Assembly (NCBI RefSeq): GCF_014138045.1
Contig: NZ_JACGXA010000001.1
Span: forward strand, 1,175,501-1,239,500
Source of the DNA: Nocardioides ginsengisegetis
GTDB taxonomy: Bacteria > Actinomycetota > Actinomycetes > Propionibacteriales > Nocardioidaceae
Direction: 5' to 3'
Length of the DNA stretch: 64,000 nt
A program made the translations under genes and the position numbers. Below are positions 9,588 to 17,916 of the stretch, piece by piece. Position 1 is the first letter of the stretch. The number at the start of each line of letters is the position of its first letter. The notes under the pieces are model-generated. The model was not told the origin of the DNA and made no database searches. It was given only the letters and a program-made list of their open reading frames with translations.

Positions 9588-9661
9588 GGGGCGGTAGCTC
9601 AGTCGGTCAGAGCAGAGGACTCATAATCCTTGGGTCGTGGGTTCGAGCCCCACCCGCCCTA
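9588..9661 (+). tRNA. tRNA with CAT anticodon (elongator Met or Ile2)
   Basis: A 74-nt cloverleaf without encoded CCA. The acceptor GGGGCGG pairs with CCGCCCT (terminal G-T wobble), followed by TA, a D arm beginning GCTC, anticodon stem GAGGA/TCCTT with loop CTCATAA, and T arm GTGGG-TTCGAGC-CCCAC. CAT can be elongator Met or, when lysidine-modified, Ile. It is not the initiator, because the acceptor lacks the C1-A72 mismatch. The sequence alone does not settle Met versus Ile2. Confidence 0.9.
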
Positions 9662-9823
9662 CTCATGTCGTGTGATGTCTCCAGGTAGCCCTGGAACGCC
9701 GGTTTCCGGTCGCTTCCGGACCCCGGTGTCCGGGTGTCGTGCCTGTCATCCGCATCTCGTCTAGACCACCGGTTCGACCCTCGAGGACCCGGGGATCACG
9801 TCCCGCGAGGGAGTGGATTGAGC

Positions 9824-11305
9824 ATGCATGAGCACCAGATCGAACGAGCACGTCACGTCACGACACGCCTGTCCGGGTTCGCCGGCCCGGCCGTCCTGGG
9901 GTTGTCGCCCTGGACACCCGTGGGTCTGCGCGACCCCGGGTGGATGCCGCGCATCGAGACCCTGACCGACGTCGCGACGTGGCTGACCGTCACCGCGCTC
10001 GGCCTGTGCCTCGTGGCCGGCGTGCAGCACCTGGTGGCCTTCCAGGCGGCCGGGCCACGGCTCCGGGGACAGCAACGGCGACGCAGCATCCGCAGGCGGC
10101 CCGAGCCGGTTGCCGGGTCCGGTTGTCCCGTCCCGCACGGCAGCTCCGAACCCCGCCCGCGGGCCCGAAGGCGGGTCGCGTCGACGGAGGTCGACCGGGG
10201 CGAGGCCGAGGAGTTCCTGCGGCTGTTCCACGCCGAGAACCCCGAGGCCGGTCCGGTCGAGGCCCGCCTCGAGGCCGTCCTGCGCGAGATCGACGCCACC
10301 GGGACCTACTGGCACACCGCCGAGGAGCTGGCCTTCGGCGCGCGCGTCGCGTGGCGCAACAACGCCCGCTGCATCGGCCGCCTCTACTGGCGCAGCCTCC
10401 AGGTGCGCGACCTGCGGACCGTCGGCGACGCCGAGGGTGTCGCCACGCACTGCTTCGGGCACCTGCGGGCGGCGGGCAACGGCGGCAAGATCCGCCCGAT
10501 GATCAGCGTCTTCGCCCCGGAGGCGCCCGGGCGGCCGGCGCCACGGATCTGGAACGAGCAGCTCATCCGGTACGCCGGCTACGAGCTGCCCGACGGGCGC
10601 GTGCTCGGCGACCCCCGGTACGTCGAGCTCACCCGCGAGCTGGTGCGGCGGGGATGGCGACCGCCCCTGGCGCGCGGCGCCTTCGACGTGCTCCCGCTCG
10701 TCGTGGAGACGGCCGCGGAGGGGCCGCGGATGTTCCCGCTGCCCGCCGAGGCCGTCCACGAGGTCGAGCTCGAGCACCCCGAGCTGCCCTGGTTCCGCGA
10801 CCTGCGCCTGCGCTGGCACGCAGTGCCGGTCATCAGCAACAGCCGGCTGGTGATCGGGGGAGTCTCCTACCCGACGGCGCCGTTCAACGGCTGGTACATG
10901 GGCACCGAGATCGGGGCCCGCAACCTGGGCGACAAGGACCGCTACGACCTCGTCCCGGAGGTGGCCCGGCGCATGGGGCTGGACACGTCGCGCGAGGCCA
11001 CCCTGTGGCGGGACCGCGCGCTCGTCGAGCTCAACCGCGCGGTCCTCCACTCCTACCAGGCCGCCGGCGTGGCGATCACCGACCACCACACCGAGTCGGT
11101 CCGGTTCCTCACGCACGTGGAGCGCGAGGAGCGGGCCGGGCGCAGCTGCCCGGCCGACTGGAGCTGGATCGTCCCGCCGATGTCGGGCTCCCAGACCCCG
11201 GTCTTCCATCGCTACTACGACACCGCCGAGCAGCGTCCGGCCTTCGTGACCGACCCGGACGCCGCCCAGCGCGGCCTCCTGGGCGCTCCGCGCGCCTTCG
11301 GCTGA
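9824..11305 (+). CDS. nos: Nitric oxide synthase oxygenase with N-terminal extension
   Basis: Bacterial NOS oxygenase, a heme/pterin enzyme converting L-arginine to citrulline and NO; 493 residues from ATG 9824. The catalytic core starts near residue 120. The heme-thiolate Cys is C183 in WRNNARCIGRLYW. Other NOS signatures include GNGGKIRPMISVF, PFNGWYMGTEIG with RNLGDKDRYD, and DHHTESVRFL near the pterin/dimer region. Bacterial NOS usually has about 360-390 residues. Here about 120 extra residues precede the core, including a probable membrane span at 53-73, Arg-rich stretches and a Cys-Pro motif (GCPVPHG). No reductase domain or partner gene is nearby, so electrons must come from general flavodoxin/ferredoxin reductases. 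A later start omitting the extension is possible. Confidence 0.93.
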   Translation: MHEHQIERARHVTTRLSGFAGPAVLGLSPWTPVGLRDPGWMPRIETLTDVATWLTVTALGLCLVAGVQHLVAFQAAGPRLRGQQRRRSIRRRPEPVAGSGCPVPHGSSEPRPRARRRVASTEVDRGEAEEFLRLFHAENPEAGPVEARLEAVLREIDATGTYWHTAEELAFGARVAWRNNARCIGRLYWRSLQVRDLRTVGDAEGVATHCFGHLRAAGNGGKIRPMISVFAPEAPGRPAPRIWNEQLIRYAGYELPDGRVLGDPRYVELTRELVRRGWRPPLARGAFDVLPLVVETAAEGPRMFPLPAEAVHEVELEHPELPWFRDLRLRWHAVPVISNSRLVIGGVSYPTAPFNGWYMGTEIGARNLGDKDRYDLVPEVARRMGLDTSREATLWRDRALVELNRAVLHSYQAAGVAITDHHTESVRFLTHVEREERAGRSCPADWSWIVPPMSGSQTPVFHRYYDTAEQRPAFVTDPDAAQRGLLGAPRAFG

Positions 11306-11479
11306 CCGACCCGGGGGCGGGACACGCCGGGTCCGGTGTTTGCGGTACCACTGGTTTTCATGCGCCCCATGGGCCACAATGGGCGCTACAACTACATCCG
11401 TGTCATTTCGATGTCCGACACCTCCGAACAGAGACCGCTGGGGAAGGCGTATCTCGCGCCGGAGATGAAGGAGGTCACG

Positions 11480-11998
11480 GTGACCGCACGCACTGCTACC
11501 CGCACCGCGACGAGGGGCGTCCTGTACGTCCACTCAGCGCCGTCAGCGCTGTGCCCGCACATCGAGTGGGCCGTCGGCGGTGTGCTTGGCGTTGCCGTGA
11601 GCCTGGACTGGACCCCCCAGCCGGCGCAGAGCGGCAGCTACCGGGCCGAGCTGTCGTGGTCCGGCGAGGCCGGGTCCGCGGCCGCTGTCGCCTCCGCTCT
11701 CCGCGGCTGGAACCACCTCCGCTTCGAGATCACCGAGGAGCCCACGAGCGCCTCGGAGGGCGCCCGCTACTCCTTCACCCCCGAGCTCGGTGTCTTCCAC
11801 GCCGTCACGGGCCTGCACGGCGACATCATGATCCCCGAGGACCGGCTCAAGGCCGCCGTCGTGAAGGCGGCGCTAGGCGACACGACCCTGCTCAACGAGA
11901 TCGACAAGCTGCTCGGCAAGCCCTGGGACGACGAGCTCGAGACGTTCCGGCACGCCGGCGACGGCGCCCCGGTCCGCTGGCTGCACCAGGTGGTGTGA
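11480..11998 (+). CDS. DUF3145 family protein
   Basis: A 172-residue cytosolic protein of the actinobacterial DUF3145 family, recognised from RGVLYVHSAPSALCPHIEWA and the motif GVFHAVTGLHGDIMIPEDRL. Function is unknown. Start GTG 11480 is chosen because an excellent ribosome binding site, AAGGAGGT (11468-11475), sits 5 nt upstream. The frame is open back to 11336 (with an in-frame ATG at 11414), but those starts lack such a site. The long leader may therefore be 5' UTR. It lies close to the fatty acid synthase operon, transcribed towards it, with a secreted-protein gene convergent at 13 bp distance. Confidence 0.88.
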   Translation: MTARTATRTATRGVLYVHSAPSALCPHIEWAVGGVLGVAVSLDWTPQPAQSGSYRAELSWSGEAGSAAAVASALRGWNHLRFEITEEPTSASEGARYSFTPELGVFHAVTGLHGDIMIPEDRLKAAVVKAALGDTTLLNEIDKLLGKPWDDELETFRHAGDGAPVRWLHQVV

Positions 11999-12010
11999 CC
12001 GCGGTCGGGG

Positions 12011-12430
12011 TCAGGGAGGCGTCAGCTTGAAGTACGACGGCTTGAACCACGTCTTCGTGGAGTCCTGGCCGCTGTAGAAGGTGATCTTCGCCTTGATCTT
12101 GAAGGTCCCCGGTCGGGTCGAGGGCTTGCAGATGTGCCAGTTCCCATGCCCCCGGTCGGGGTCGGACTCCGAGGCGAACGCGCCCGAGGCGAGCTTCTCC
12201 CCGGTCGGGTCGACCAGGAAGGTCTCCAGCGTCCAGTCGTTGGTCGGGACCGTCACCTTGTAGTGGTAGCGGTAGTCGTGGCACCCGTGCCGCAGGACGC
12301 GGTCGGGGGACCCGGTGCTGCCGTACTTCGTGGTGTTGGCCGACGCCGGCGTGGCAGCCATCAGTGCGACGGGGAGCACGGCGGCGAGGACGGCGGCGAC
12401 AACAGGGGGGAGCGCCTTCCTGGACAGCAT
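12011..12430 (-). CDS. Secreted protein of unknown function
   Basis: A 139-residue exported protein. The N-terminus has a basic start, the hydrophobic core LPPVVAAVLAAVLPVALMA and a likely signal peptidase site after TPASA. The mature part contains two Cys in RHGCHDYRYHY and NWHICKP that could form a disulfide, and beta-rich segments (HYKVTVPTNDWTLETFLVDP, GTFKIKAKITFYS). ATG 12430 is chosen over an upstream start because GGAGGAAAGACC immediately precedes it. No known domain is recognised. A second secreted protein in this window (57599) has a loosely similar Cys-containing beta-rich look, but homology is not established. Confidence 0.78.
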   Translation of the reverse strand: MLSRKALPPVVAAVLAAVLPVALMAATPASANTTKYGSTGSPDRVLRHGCHDYRYHYKVTVPTNDWTLETFLVDPTGEKLASGAFASESDPDRGHGNWHICKPSTRPGTFKIKAKITFYSGQDSTKTWFKPSYFKLTPP

Positions 12431-12477
12431 GGTCTTTCCTCCACGGGGTGTGACGGGCGTCATGGAGGATCAACGTA

Positions 12478-12510
12478 GTCGGGCCCGGACCGTTACGGCC
12501 CGGGCCCGAC
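12478..12510 (-). terminator. Hairpin terminator after the fatty acid synthase operon
   Basis: Perfect 11-bp inverted repeat GTCGGGCCCGG / CCGGGCCCGAC with an 11-nt loop, 17 bp beyond the accD stop. It has no T-tract, as is common for actinobacterial stem-loop terminators. Confidence 0.65.
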
Positions 12511-12527
12511 GCTGCGCAGGACGTTCC

Positions 12528-13964
12528 CTACAGCGGGATGTTGCCGTGGTGTCCCCGGCGTACGCCGCCCTCCTGGACCGCGTCGTCGATCGCCCTGGCG
12601 ATCGTCGACCGGGTCGCCGAGGGCGCGACGACCTCGTCGACGACGCCGATCTCGACGGCCTTGTCGACGCCGCCGGCGATCCGCTCGTGCTCGGCGGCCA
12701 GCTCGGCCTCGACCTGCGGGCGGATGTCGGGGGAGACCTCGGCCAGCTTGCGGCGATGCAGCACCCGGATGGCCGCCACAGCGCCCATCACGGCCACCTC
12801 GGCGCCCGGCCAGGCGAAGACCTTGGTCGCGCCGAGGGAGCGGGCGTTCATGGCGATGTAGGCGCCGCCGTAGGTCTTGCGGGTCACCAGCGTGACGCGG
12901 GGGACGACGCACTCGCCGAAGGCGTGCAGGAGCTTGGCGCCGCGGCGGACCACGCCGTCCCACTCCTGGCCGACGCCGGGGAGGTAGCCCGGCACGTCGA
13001 CGATGACGATCAGCGGGACGCCGAAGGCGTCGCACATCCGCACGAACCGCGAGGCCTTCTCGGCCGAGAGCGAGTCGAGGCAGCCGCCGAGACGGAGCGG
13101 GTTGTTGGCGACCACGCCGACCGTGCGACCGCCGAAGCGGCCCAGTGCGGTGACGATGTTGGGCGCCCAGCGCGCGTGCAGCTCCTGGGTGGTGCCCTCG
13201 TCGAGCACGGACTCCACGAGCGGGTGCACGTCGTAGGCGCGCTTCTTGGACTCCGGCAGGATCGCCTCGAGGTCGCGGTCCTCGACGTCGGAGACGACGA
13301 GGCTGCCCTGGGAGCCGAGCAGGTTGGCGACGGTGCGCGCCCGGCCGAGGGCCTCCTCCTCGGACTCGGTGAGGATGTGGACGACGCCGGAGCGGCGGCC
13401 GTGCGGCTCGGGACCGCCGAGGCGCAGCATGTCGACGTCCTCGCCGGTGACCGAGCGGACCACGTCGGGTCCGGTCACGAAGATCCGGCCCTCGGGACCG
13501 AGGATCACCACGTCGGTGAGGGCGGGGCCGTACGCCGCGCCGCCGGCCGCGGGGCCGAGCACGACCGAGATCTGCGGGATCTTGCCCGAGGCCTGGGTCA
13601 TCACGTGGAAGATCCGGCCGACCGCGTGCAGGGACAGCACGCCCTCGGCCAGGCGGGCGCCGCCGGAGTGCCACAGGCCGATGATCGGCACGCCGTCGGT
13701 CATCGCGCGGTGGTAGGCGTCGACGACCACGCGGCAGCCGACGTCGCCCATCGCGCCGCCCATGACGGTCGCGTCGGAGCAGAAGGCCACGACCCGCGTG
13801 CCGTTGACCGCGCCGACCGCGGCGAGCATGCCGGAGTCGTCGTCGGGCGTGATCAGCTCGAGGGTGCCGTCGTCGAGGAGTGCGGTGAGCCGGTGGACCG
13901 GGTTGCGCGGGTCCTCCTCGCGGGGCAGCTTGGCCGGCTTGGCGGCCGCGGGTGCCGTCGTCAT
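12528..13964 (-). CDS. accD: Acyl-CoA carboxylase carboxyltransferase subunit (AccD6-like)
   Basis: A 478-residue beta subunit of acetyl/propionyl-CoA carboxylase, transferring CO2 from carboxybiotin to acyl-CoA and making malonyl-CoA for the adjacent fatty acid synthase. Both crotonase-like halves are present. The N-terminal half contains VVAFCSDATVMGGAMGDVG and WHSGGARLAEGV, with the oxyanion glycines in GPAAGGAAYGPALTD. The C-terminal half contains VPGYLPGVGQEWDGVVRRGAKLL and RKTYGGAYIAMN. As the last gene of fabD-fabH-acpP-fabF-accD it matches mycobacterial accD6. ATG 13964 overlaps the fabF stop (TGATG; a GTG lies one codon upstream). No biotin-carrier alpha subunit is encoded nearby. 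Confidence 0.93.
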   Translation of the reverse strand: MTTAPAAAKPAKLPREEDPRNPVHRLTALLDDGTLELITPDDDSGMLAAVGAVNGTRVVAFCSDATVMGGAMGDVGCRVVVDAYHRAMTDGVPIIGLWHSGGARLAEGVLSLHAVGRIFHVMTQASGKIPQISVVLGPAAGGAAYGPALTDVVILGPEGRIFVTGPDVVRSVTGEDVDMLRLGGPEPHGRRSGVVHILTESEEEALGRARTVANLLGSQGSLVVSDVEDRDLEAILPESKKRAYDVHPLVESVLDEGTTQELHARWAPNIVTALGRFGGRTVGVVANNPLRLGGCLDSLSAEKASRFVRMCDAFGVPLIVIVDVPGYLPGVGQEWDGVVRRGAKLLHAFGECVVPRVTLVTRKTYGGAYIAMNARSLGATKVFAWPGAEVAVMGAVAAIRVLHRRKLAEVSPDIRPQVEAELAAEHERIAGGVDKAVEIGVVDEVVAPSATRSTIARAIDDAVQEGGVRRGHHGNIPL

Positions 13965-15229
13965 CACAGGGTCCCGAACGCGACGGCGACGTTGGCGCCA
14001 CCGAAGCCGAAGGAGTTGTTCAGCGCCGCGATGTCGCCGACCGGGAGGTCGCGCGGCTTGGTCGCGATGTCGAGCTCGACCTGGGGGTCGAGGTTGTCGA
14101 GGTTGATCGTCGGGGGCACGACCCGGTGGTGCAGGGCCATGACGGTGGCGATCGCCTCGAGGGCGCCGGCGCCGCCGAGGAGGTGACCGGTCATCGACTT
14201 GGTGCTGGTGACCACGACGTCGGAGGCGTGGCTGCCGAGCGTCGCGTGGATCATCAGGCCCTCGGCGATGTCGCCCTGCGGGGTCGAGGTCGCGTGCGCG
14301 TTGATGTGGGCGATGTCGGAGGCCGAGATCTCCGACTCGGCCAGGCAGCGCAGGATGGCGCGGGTGCCGCCGCGGCCGGCCGGGTCGGGCTGGGCGATGT
14401 CGTGGGAGTCGGCGGTGATGCCGGCGCCGAGCACCTCCGCGTAGATCCGGGCACCGCGCGCGACCGCGTGCTCGTAGGACTCCAGGACCAGGACGCCGGC
14501 GCCCTCGCCGAGGACGAAGCCGTCGCGGCCGGTGTCCCAGGGGCGGGAGACCGCTGTCGGGTCGCCACCCTCGGGGCCGCTGGCTGTCTTGGACAGCGCC
14601 ATCATGTTGGCGAAGGCGGCCATCGGGAGCGGGTGGATCGCGGCCTCGGTGCCGCCGGCGAGGACCACGTCGGCCCGGCCGAGGCGGATCTGGTCGACCG
14701 CGAGGGCGATGCCCTCGTTGCCCGAGGCGCAGGCGGAGACCGGCGTGTTCACGGCGGCGCGGGCGCCGACGTACAGGCTGATCTGGGCCGCGGGGGCGTT
14801 GGGCATCAGCATCGGGACGGCCAGGGGAGAGACCCGGCGAGGGCCCTTCTCCTTGAGTGCGTCGTAGTTGTCGAGGAGGGTCGTGACGCCGCCGATGCCG
14901 GAGGCCATCGCGACGCCGACCCGGTCGCCGTCGAGGTCGCCGGACTCCTGTGCGGCGTCGAGGCCGGAGTCCTTCCAGGCCTCCATGGCTGCGACCATCG
15001 CGAACTGCGAGGACCGGTCCAGGCGGCGGGCCTTGACCCGCTCCAGGACCTCGGTGGGCTCGACCGCGATGCGGCCGGCGATCTTGACCGGCATCTGCTC
15101 GGCCCAGTCGTCGGTCAGGAAGCGGACGCCGGAGCGTCCGGCGACGAGTGCGTCCCAGGTGCTGGCGACGTCGCCGCCGACGGGGCTGGTGGTGCCCAGT
15201 CCGGTCACCACGACTCTTGTGCGACTCAT
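13964..15229 (-). CDS. fabF: Beta-ketoacyl-ACP synthase II
   Basis: A 421-residue condensing enzyme that elongates acyl-ACP with malonyl-ACP. The catalytic triad is Cys167 in VSACASGNEG, His in INAHATSTPQGD and His in KSMTGHLLGGAGALEA, with the conserved Lys just before it. It is full length. Actinobacteria such as mycobacteria have two tandem KAS genes (kasA/kasB) at this position; here there is one, as in streptomycetes. Coupled to accD downstream by overlapping stop/start codons and preceded by acpP. Confidence 0.96.
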   Translation of the reverse strand: MSRTRVVVTGLGTTSPVGGDVASTWDALVAGRSGVRFLTDDWAEQMPVKIAGRIAVEPTEVLERVKARRLDRSSQFAMVAAMEAWKDSGLDAAQESGDLDGDRVGVAMASGIGGVTTLLDNYDALKEKGPRRVSPLAVPMLMPNAPAAQISLYVGARAAVNTPVSACASGNEGIALAVDQIRLGRADVVLAGGTEAAIHPLPMAAFANMMALSKTASGPEGGDPTAVSRPWDTGRDGFVLGEGAGVLVLESYEHAVARGARIYAEVLGAGITADSHDIAQPDPAGRGGTRAILRCLAESEISASDIAHINAHATSTPQGDIAEGLMIHATLGSHASDVVVTSTKSMTGHLLGGAGALEAIATVMALHHRVVPPTINLDNLDPQVELDIATKPRDLPVGDIAALNNSFGFGGANVAVAFGTL

Positions 15230-15307
15230 TGTGTCCTCAACTCCGGTTCTTCGCGGTGGTTGCTCGAGCAGGGGGCGCCGGCGGGGGACCCGCCGGCGCC
15301 GGCCCGG

Positions 15308-15553
15308 TCAGCTCTGGGCGCGCTCGATGAACGCGACGGCGTCGCCGACGGTCTTGAGGTTCTTGACCTCGTCGTCGGGGATGGAGACGCCGAACTTCTC
15401 CTCGCAGGCCACGACGACCTCGACCATGGACAGCGAGTCGACGTCGAGGTCGTCGACGAAGGACTTGTCGAGCTGGACGTCGTCGGCGTCGATGCCGGCA
15501 ACCTCGTTGACGATGTCGGCGAGGTCGACGCGGATCTCTTCGGTGGTGGCCAT
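15308..15553 (-). CDS. acpP: Acyl carrier protein
   Basis: An 81-residue acidic four-helix carrier protein. The phosphopantetheine attachment Ser40 is in DVDSLSMVEV. The flanking sequences DDVQLDKSFVDDL and VSIPDDEVKNLKTVGDAVAFI are typical of fatty-acid ACPs. It lies between fabH and fabF, so it carries the intermediates handled by those enzymes. The 78-bp gap to fabF is the largest in the operon and leaves room for an internal RNA-processing or initiation site. Confidence 0.96.
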   Translation of the reverse strand: MATTEEIRVDLADIVNEVAGIDADDVQLDKSFVDDLDVDSLSMVEVVVACEEKFGVSIPDDEVKNLKTVGDAVAFIERAQS

Positions 15554-15624
15554 CAGGTTGTTCCTTCTCCTTGGGTGGGTGGTGTGCTGCTCGGTCGAGC
15601 TGTGGTGCAGATCTGGGTGGGGCC

Positions 15625-16644
15625 TCAGGGGATGGTGACGACCTGCGCGGCGTACGCCAGGCCGGCGCCGAACGCCACGAGCAGGGCCAGGTCGCCTGAC
15701 TTCGCGTCGCCCTCGGCGATCATCCGGTCCAGGGCGAGCGGGATCGACGCGGCCGAGGTGTTGCCCTGCTCGGCGATGTCGCGGGCGATCCGGACGGTCG
15801 GGGGCAGCTTCATCGAGCGCGCCATCGCGTCGATGATCCGCATGTTGGCCTGGTGGGGGACGAAGCAGTCGAGCTGGTCGAGGGTGACCCCGGCGCGGTC
15901 GAGGGCCTGCTGGCTGACCTTCGCCATGGCGTACGACGCCCAGCGGAAGACCGGGTTGCCCTGCATCACGAGGTGGGGCATCGTCCCGCTGCCGGGGTTG
16001 TCGGCCGAGCCGACCACGTCGCGCCAGTCCTCCTTCTGCCGGATCAGGTCGAACTGCTCGCCGTCGGAGCCCCACACGACCGGGCCGATGCCCGCGGTCT
16101 CGCTGGGTCCGACCACGGCGGCGCCCGCGCCGTCGGCGAAGATGAAGGCCGTCCCGCGGTCGTTGAGGTCGAGGATGTCGGTGAGCCGCTCGACGCCGAT
16201 CACCAGCACGTGGCGGGCGCTGCCGGCGCGGATGAAGTCGGAGGCCATGGCGATGCCGTGGCAGAAGCCGGCGCAGGCCGCGGAGATGTCGAAGGCCGCG
16301 GCCTGGTCGGTGCCGAGCTCGTGCGCGATGGCGGTCGCCACGGCCGGGGTCTGGAGCATGTGGCTGACGGTGGCCACGACGACGCAGTCGATCTGGCGGG
16401 CATCGATGCCGGCGCGCTCGAGCGCCTGGCGCGAGGCCGCCACCGACATCATCTGCACCGACTCCTCGGGGCCGGCCCAGCGGCGGGCCTTGATGCCGGA
16501 GCGCTGCTGGATCCACTCGTCGCTGGAGTCGATCGCCTCGACGACCTCGGAGTTGGGGACGATCCGCTCGGGGCGGTAGGCGCCGATGCCGAGGATCGCG
16601 GCGTGCGGCGCGCCCGTGGAGGACTGGAGCGAAGGAGTGGTCAT
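15625..16644 (-). CDS. fabH: Beta-ketoacyl-ACP synthase III
   Basis: A 339-residue initiating condensing enzyme that joins acyl-CoA with malonyl-ACP. Catalytic residues are Cys124 in ISAACAGFCHG, His in VPHQANMRI and Asn in GNTSAAS. Its position between fabD and acpP follows the streptomycete order. ATG 16644 overlaps the fabD stop (TGATG), implying translational coupling. Branched or straight-chain primer preference cannot be read from the sequence. Confidence 0.95.
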   Translation of the reverse strand: MTTPSLQSSTGAPHAAILGIGAYRPERIVPNSEVVEAIDSSDEWIQQRSGIKARRWAGPEESVQMMSVAASRQALERAGIDARQIDCVVVATVSHMLQTPAVATAIAHELGTDQAAAFDISAACAGFCHGIAMASDFIRAGSARHVLVIGVERLTDILDLNDRGTAFIFADGAGAAVVGPSETAGIGPVVWGSDGEQFDLIRQKEDWRDVVGSADNPGSGTMPHLVMQGNPVFRWASYAMAKVSQQALDRAGVTLDQLDCFVPHQANMRIIDAMARSMKLPPTVRIARDIAEQGNTSAASIPLALDRMIAEGDAKSGDLALLVAFGAGLAYAAQVVTIP

Positions 16645-17828
16645 CAGGAGACGCCTTCCGGGTGCAGGCGGAGCAGCGGCTGGCCGGGGGAGACCAGGTC
16701 GCCGTCCTCGACGAGCCACTCGACGACCTCGCCGCCGTGGTCGGCGGTCACGCTGACCCGGTCGCGCGAGCTGGCGACGTCGCCGATGGCCGCCCCGACG
16801 TCGAGCCGCGGTGCGTCGGCGGCCGCGCCGTCGATGTGGAAGGTGCCCTTGGAGGGCGAGACCACCAGGCGCCAGGTCGGCGTGGTGTCGATGATCGAGC
16901 CCTCGCCGTGCTTCTGGCAGAACGCGCGGGCGTCGTCGAGCTGGTCGGGGGTCTTGAGGGCGAAGGTCTCGACGCCCTTGAGGTTGCGCTTGGCGATGCC
17001 CGTCAGGACGCCGGCCGGCGGCATCTCGATGATGCCGGTGACGCCGAGGTCGGTCATCGCCTCCATGCAGAGGTCCCAGCGGACCGGGCTGGCGATCTGG
17101 CCGACGATCCGGCGGAGCACGTCGGGGCCGGAGTGGATCACCCGGCCGTCCTTGTTGGAGATCAGGGGGATGCGCGGGTCGTGGACCGAGACCGAGACGG
17201 CCAGCTTGGCCAGGTGGCCGACGGCGGGTGCCATGTGCTCGGTGTGGAAGGCGCCGGCGACGCTGAGCGGGGTGAGGCGGGCCTTGGCGGGGGGGTCGGC
17301 GGCGAGGGCGGCCAGCTGCTCCATGGTGCCGGCGGCCACGATCTGTCCCGGGCCGTTGTCGTTGGCGGGCGTCAGCCCGTGCCTGGCCAGGGTGGCCAGC
17401 ACCTCGTCGCGGTCGCCACCCAGGACCGCGGTCATGCCGGTCGGGGTGGCCGCGGCGGCCTCGGCCATGGCCTTGCCGCGCTCGCGGACCAGCACCATCG
17501 CCTGCTCGGCGCTGATCGCCCGGGCACCGGCGGCGGCGGCCAGTTCGCCGACGCTGTGGCCGGCCACGGCGCCGACCTGGTCGAACGCGTCGCCCGGGTG
17601 CGGGAAGAGCTCGAGGGCGGCGATCAGGCCGGTCGCGACCAGCAGCGGCTGGGCGATCTGGGTCTCCCGGATGGTCTCCGCGTCGGCCTCGGTGCCGTAG
17701 TGGGCGAGGTCGAGCCCCGCGACCGTCGAGAGCCAGGAGAAGCGCGACGCGAACGTCGGGTCCTCCAGCCAGGGCGTGAGGAAACCGGGCGTCTGAGCGC
17801 CTTGACCGGGAGCGACGATGACGAGCAC
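16644..17828 (-). CDS. fabD: Malonyl-CoA:ACP transacylase fused to a degenerate biotin-carrier-like domain
   Basis: The N-terminal 300 residues are a malonyltransferase moving malonyl from CoA to ACP: GQGAQ at 9-13, nucleophile Ser92 in GHSVG, His195 in AFHTEHM. Residues about 318-391 are not part of normal FabD (about 310 residues). They align with the C-terminal domain of biotin carboxyl carrier proteins: VSPSKGTFHI matches SPMVGTFY, and GGEVVEWLVEDGDLVSPGQP matches the closing hairpin. The segment that should contain the biotinylated Met-Lys-Met is about six residues shorter and has no such Lys (ASSRDRV). Start GTG 17828 gives MLVIVAPGQG; the frame stays open to 17873. First gene of the fab operon. 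Confidence 0.9.
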   Translation of the reverse strand: MLVIVAPGQGAQTPGFLTPWLEDPTFASRFSWLSTVAGLDLAHYGTEADAETIRETQIAQPLLVATGLIAALELFPHPGDAFDQVGAVAGHSVGELAAAAGARAISAEQAMVLVRERGKAMAEAAAATPTGMTAVLGGDRDEVLATLARHGLTPANDNGPGQIVAAGTMEQLAALAADPPAKARLTPLSVAGAFHTEHMAPAVGHLAKLAVSVSVHDPRIPLISNKDGRVIHSGPDVLRRIVGQIASPVRWDLCMEAMTDLGVTGIIEMPPAGVLTGIAKRNLKGVETFALKTPDQLDDARAFCQKHGEGSIIDTTPTWRLVVSPSKGTFHIDGAAADAPRLDVGAAIGDVASSRDRVSVTADHGGEVVEWLVEDGDLVSPGQPLLRLHPEGVS

Positions 17829-17893
17829 ATGACAAGAGTGGCGGGCCGGAGGGCTGTGGGGCGCCTCCGGCACTCACGAATCTGATGGGCGAT

Positions 17894-17916
17894 TCTTTGT
17901 AGGGTTCCTACAAAGA
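17894..17916. promoter_or_regulatory. Palindrome between fasR and fabD, candidate operator
   Basis: Perfect 10-bp inverted repeat (arm TCTTTGTAGG, 3-nt centre) at the 3' end of the regulator gene and about 65 bp upstream of the fabD start. It is strikingly AT-richer than its surroundings. Its position fits an operator for the fab operon promoter; a terminator for fasR is the alternative, though no T-tract follows. Confidence 0.6.

Noticed and set aside
9588..9661. Initiator tRNA-fMet
   Set aside because: The first acceptor pair is G-T rather than the unpaired C1-A72, and the anticodon stem lacks the three consecutive G-C pairs of initiators.
9662..9823. Prophage or island integration next to the CAT tRNA
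   Set aside because: No repeated tRNA 3' end, integrase or phage gene was found in the window.
11336..11479. N-terminal extension of the DUF3145 protein
   Set aside because: The frame is open, but the strongest ribosome binding site in the area directly precedes GTG 11480, and family members start near that point.
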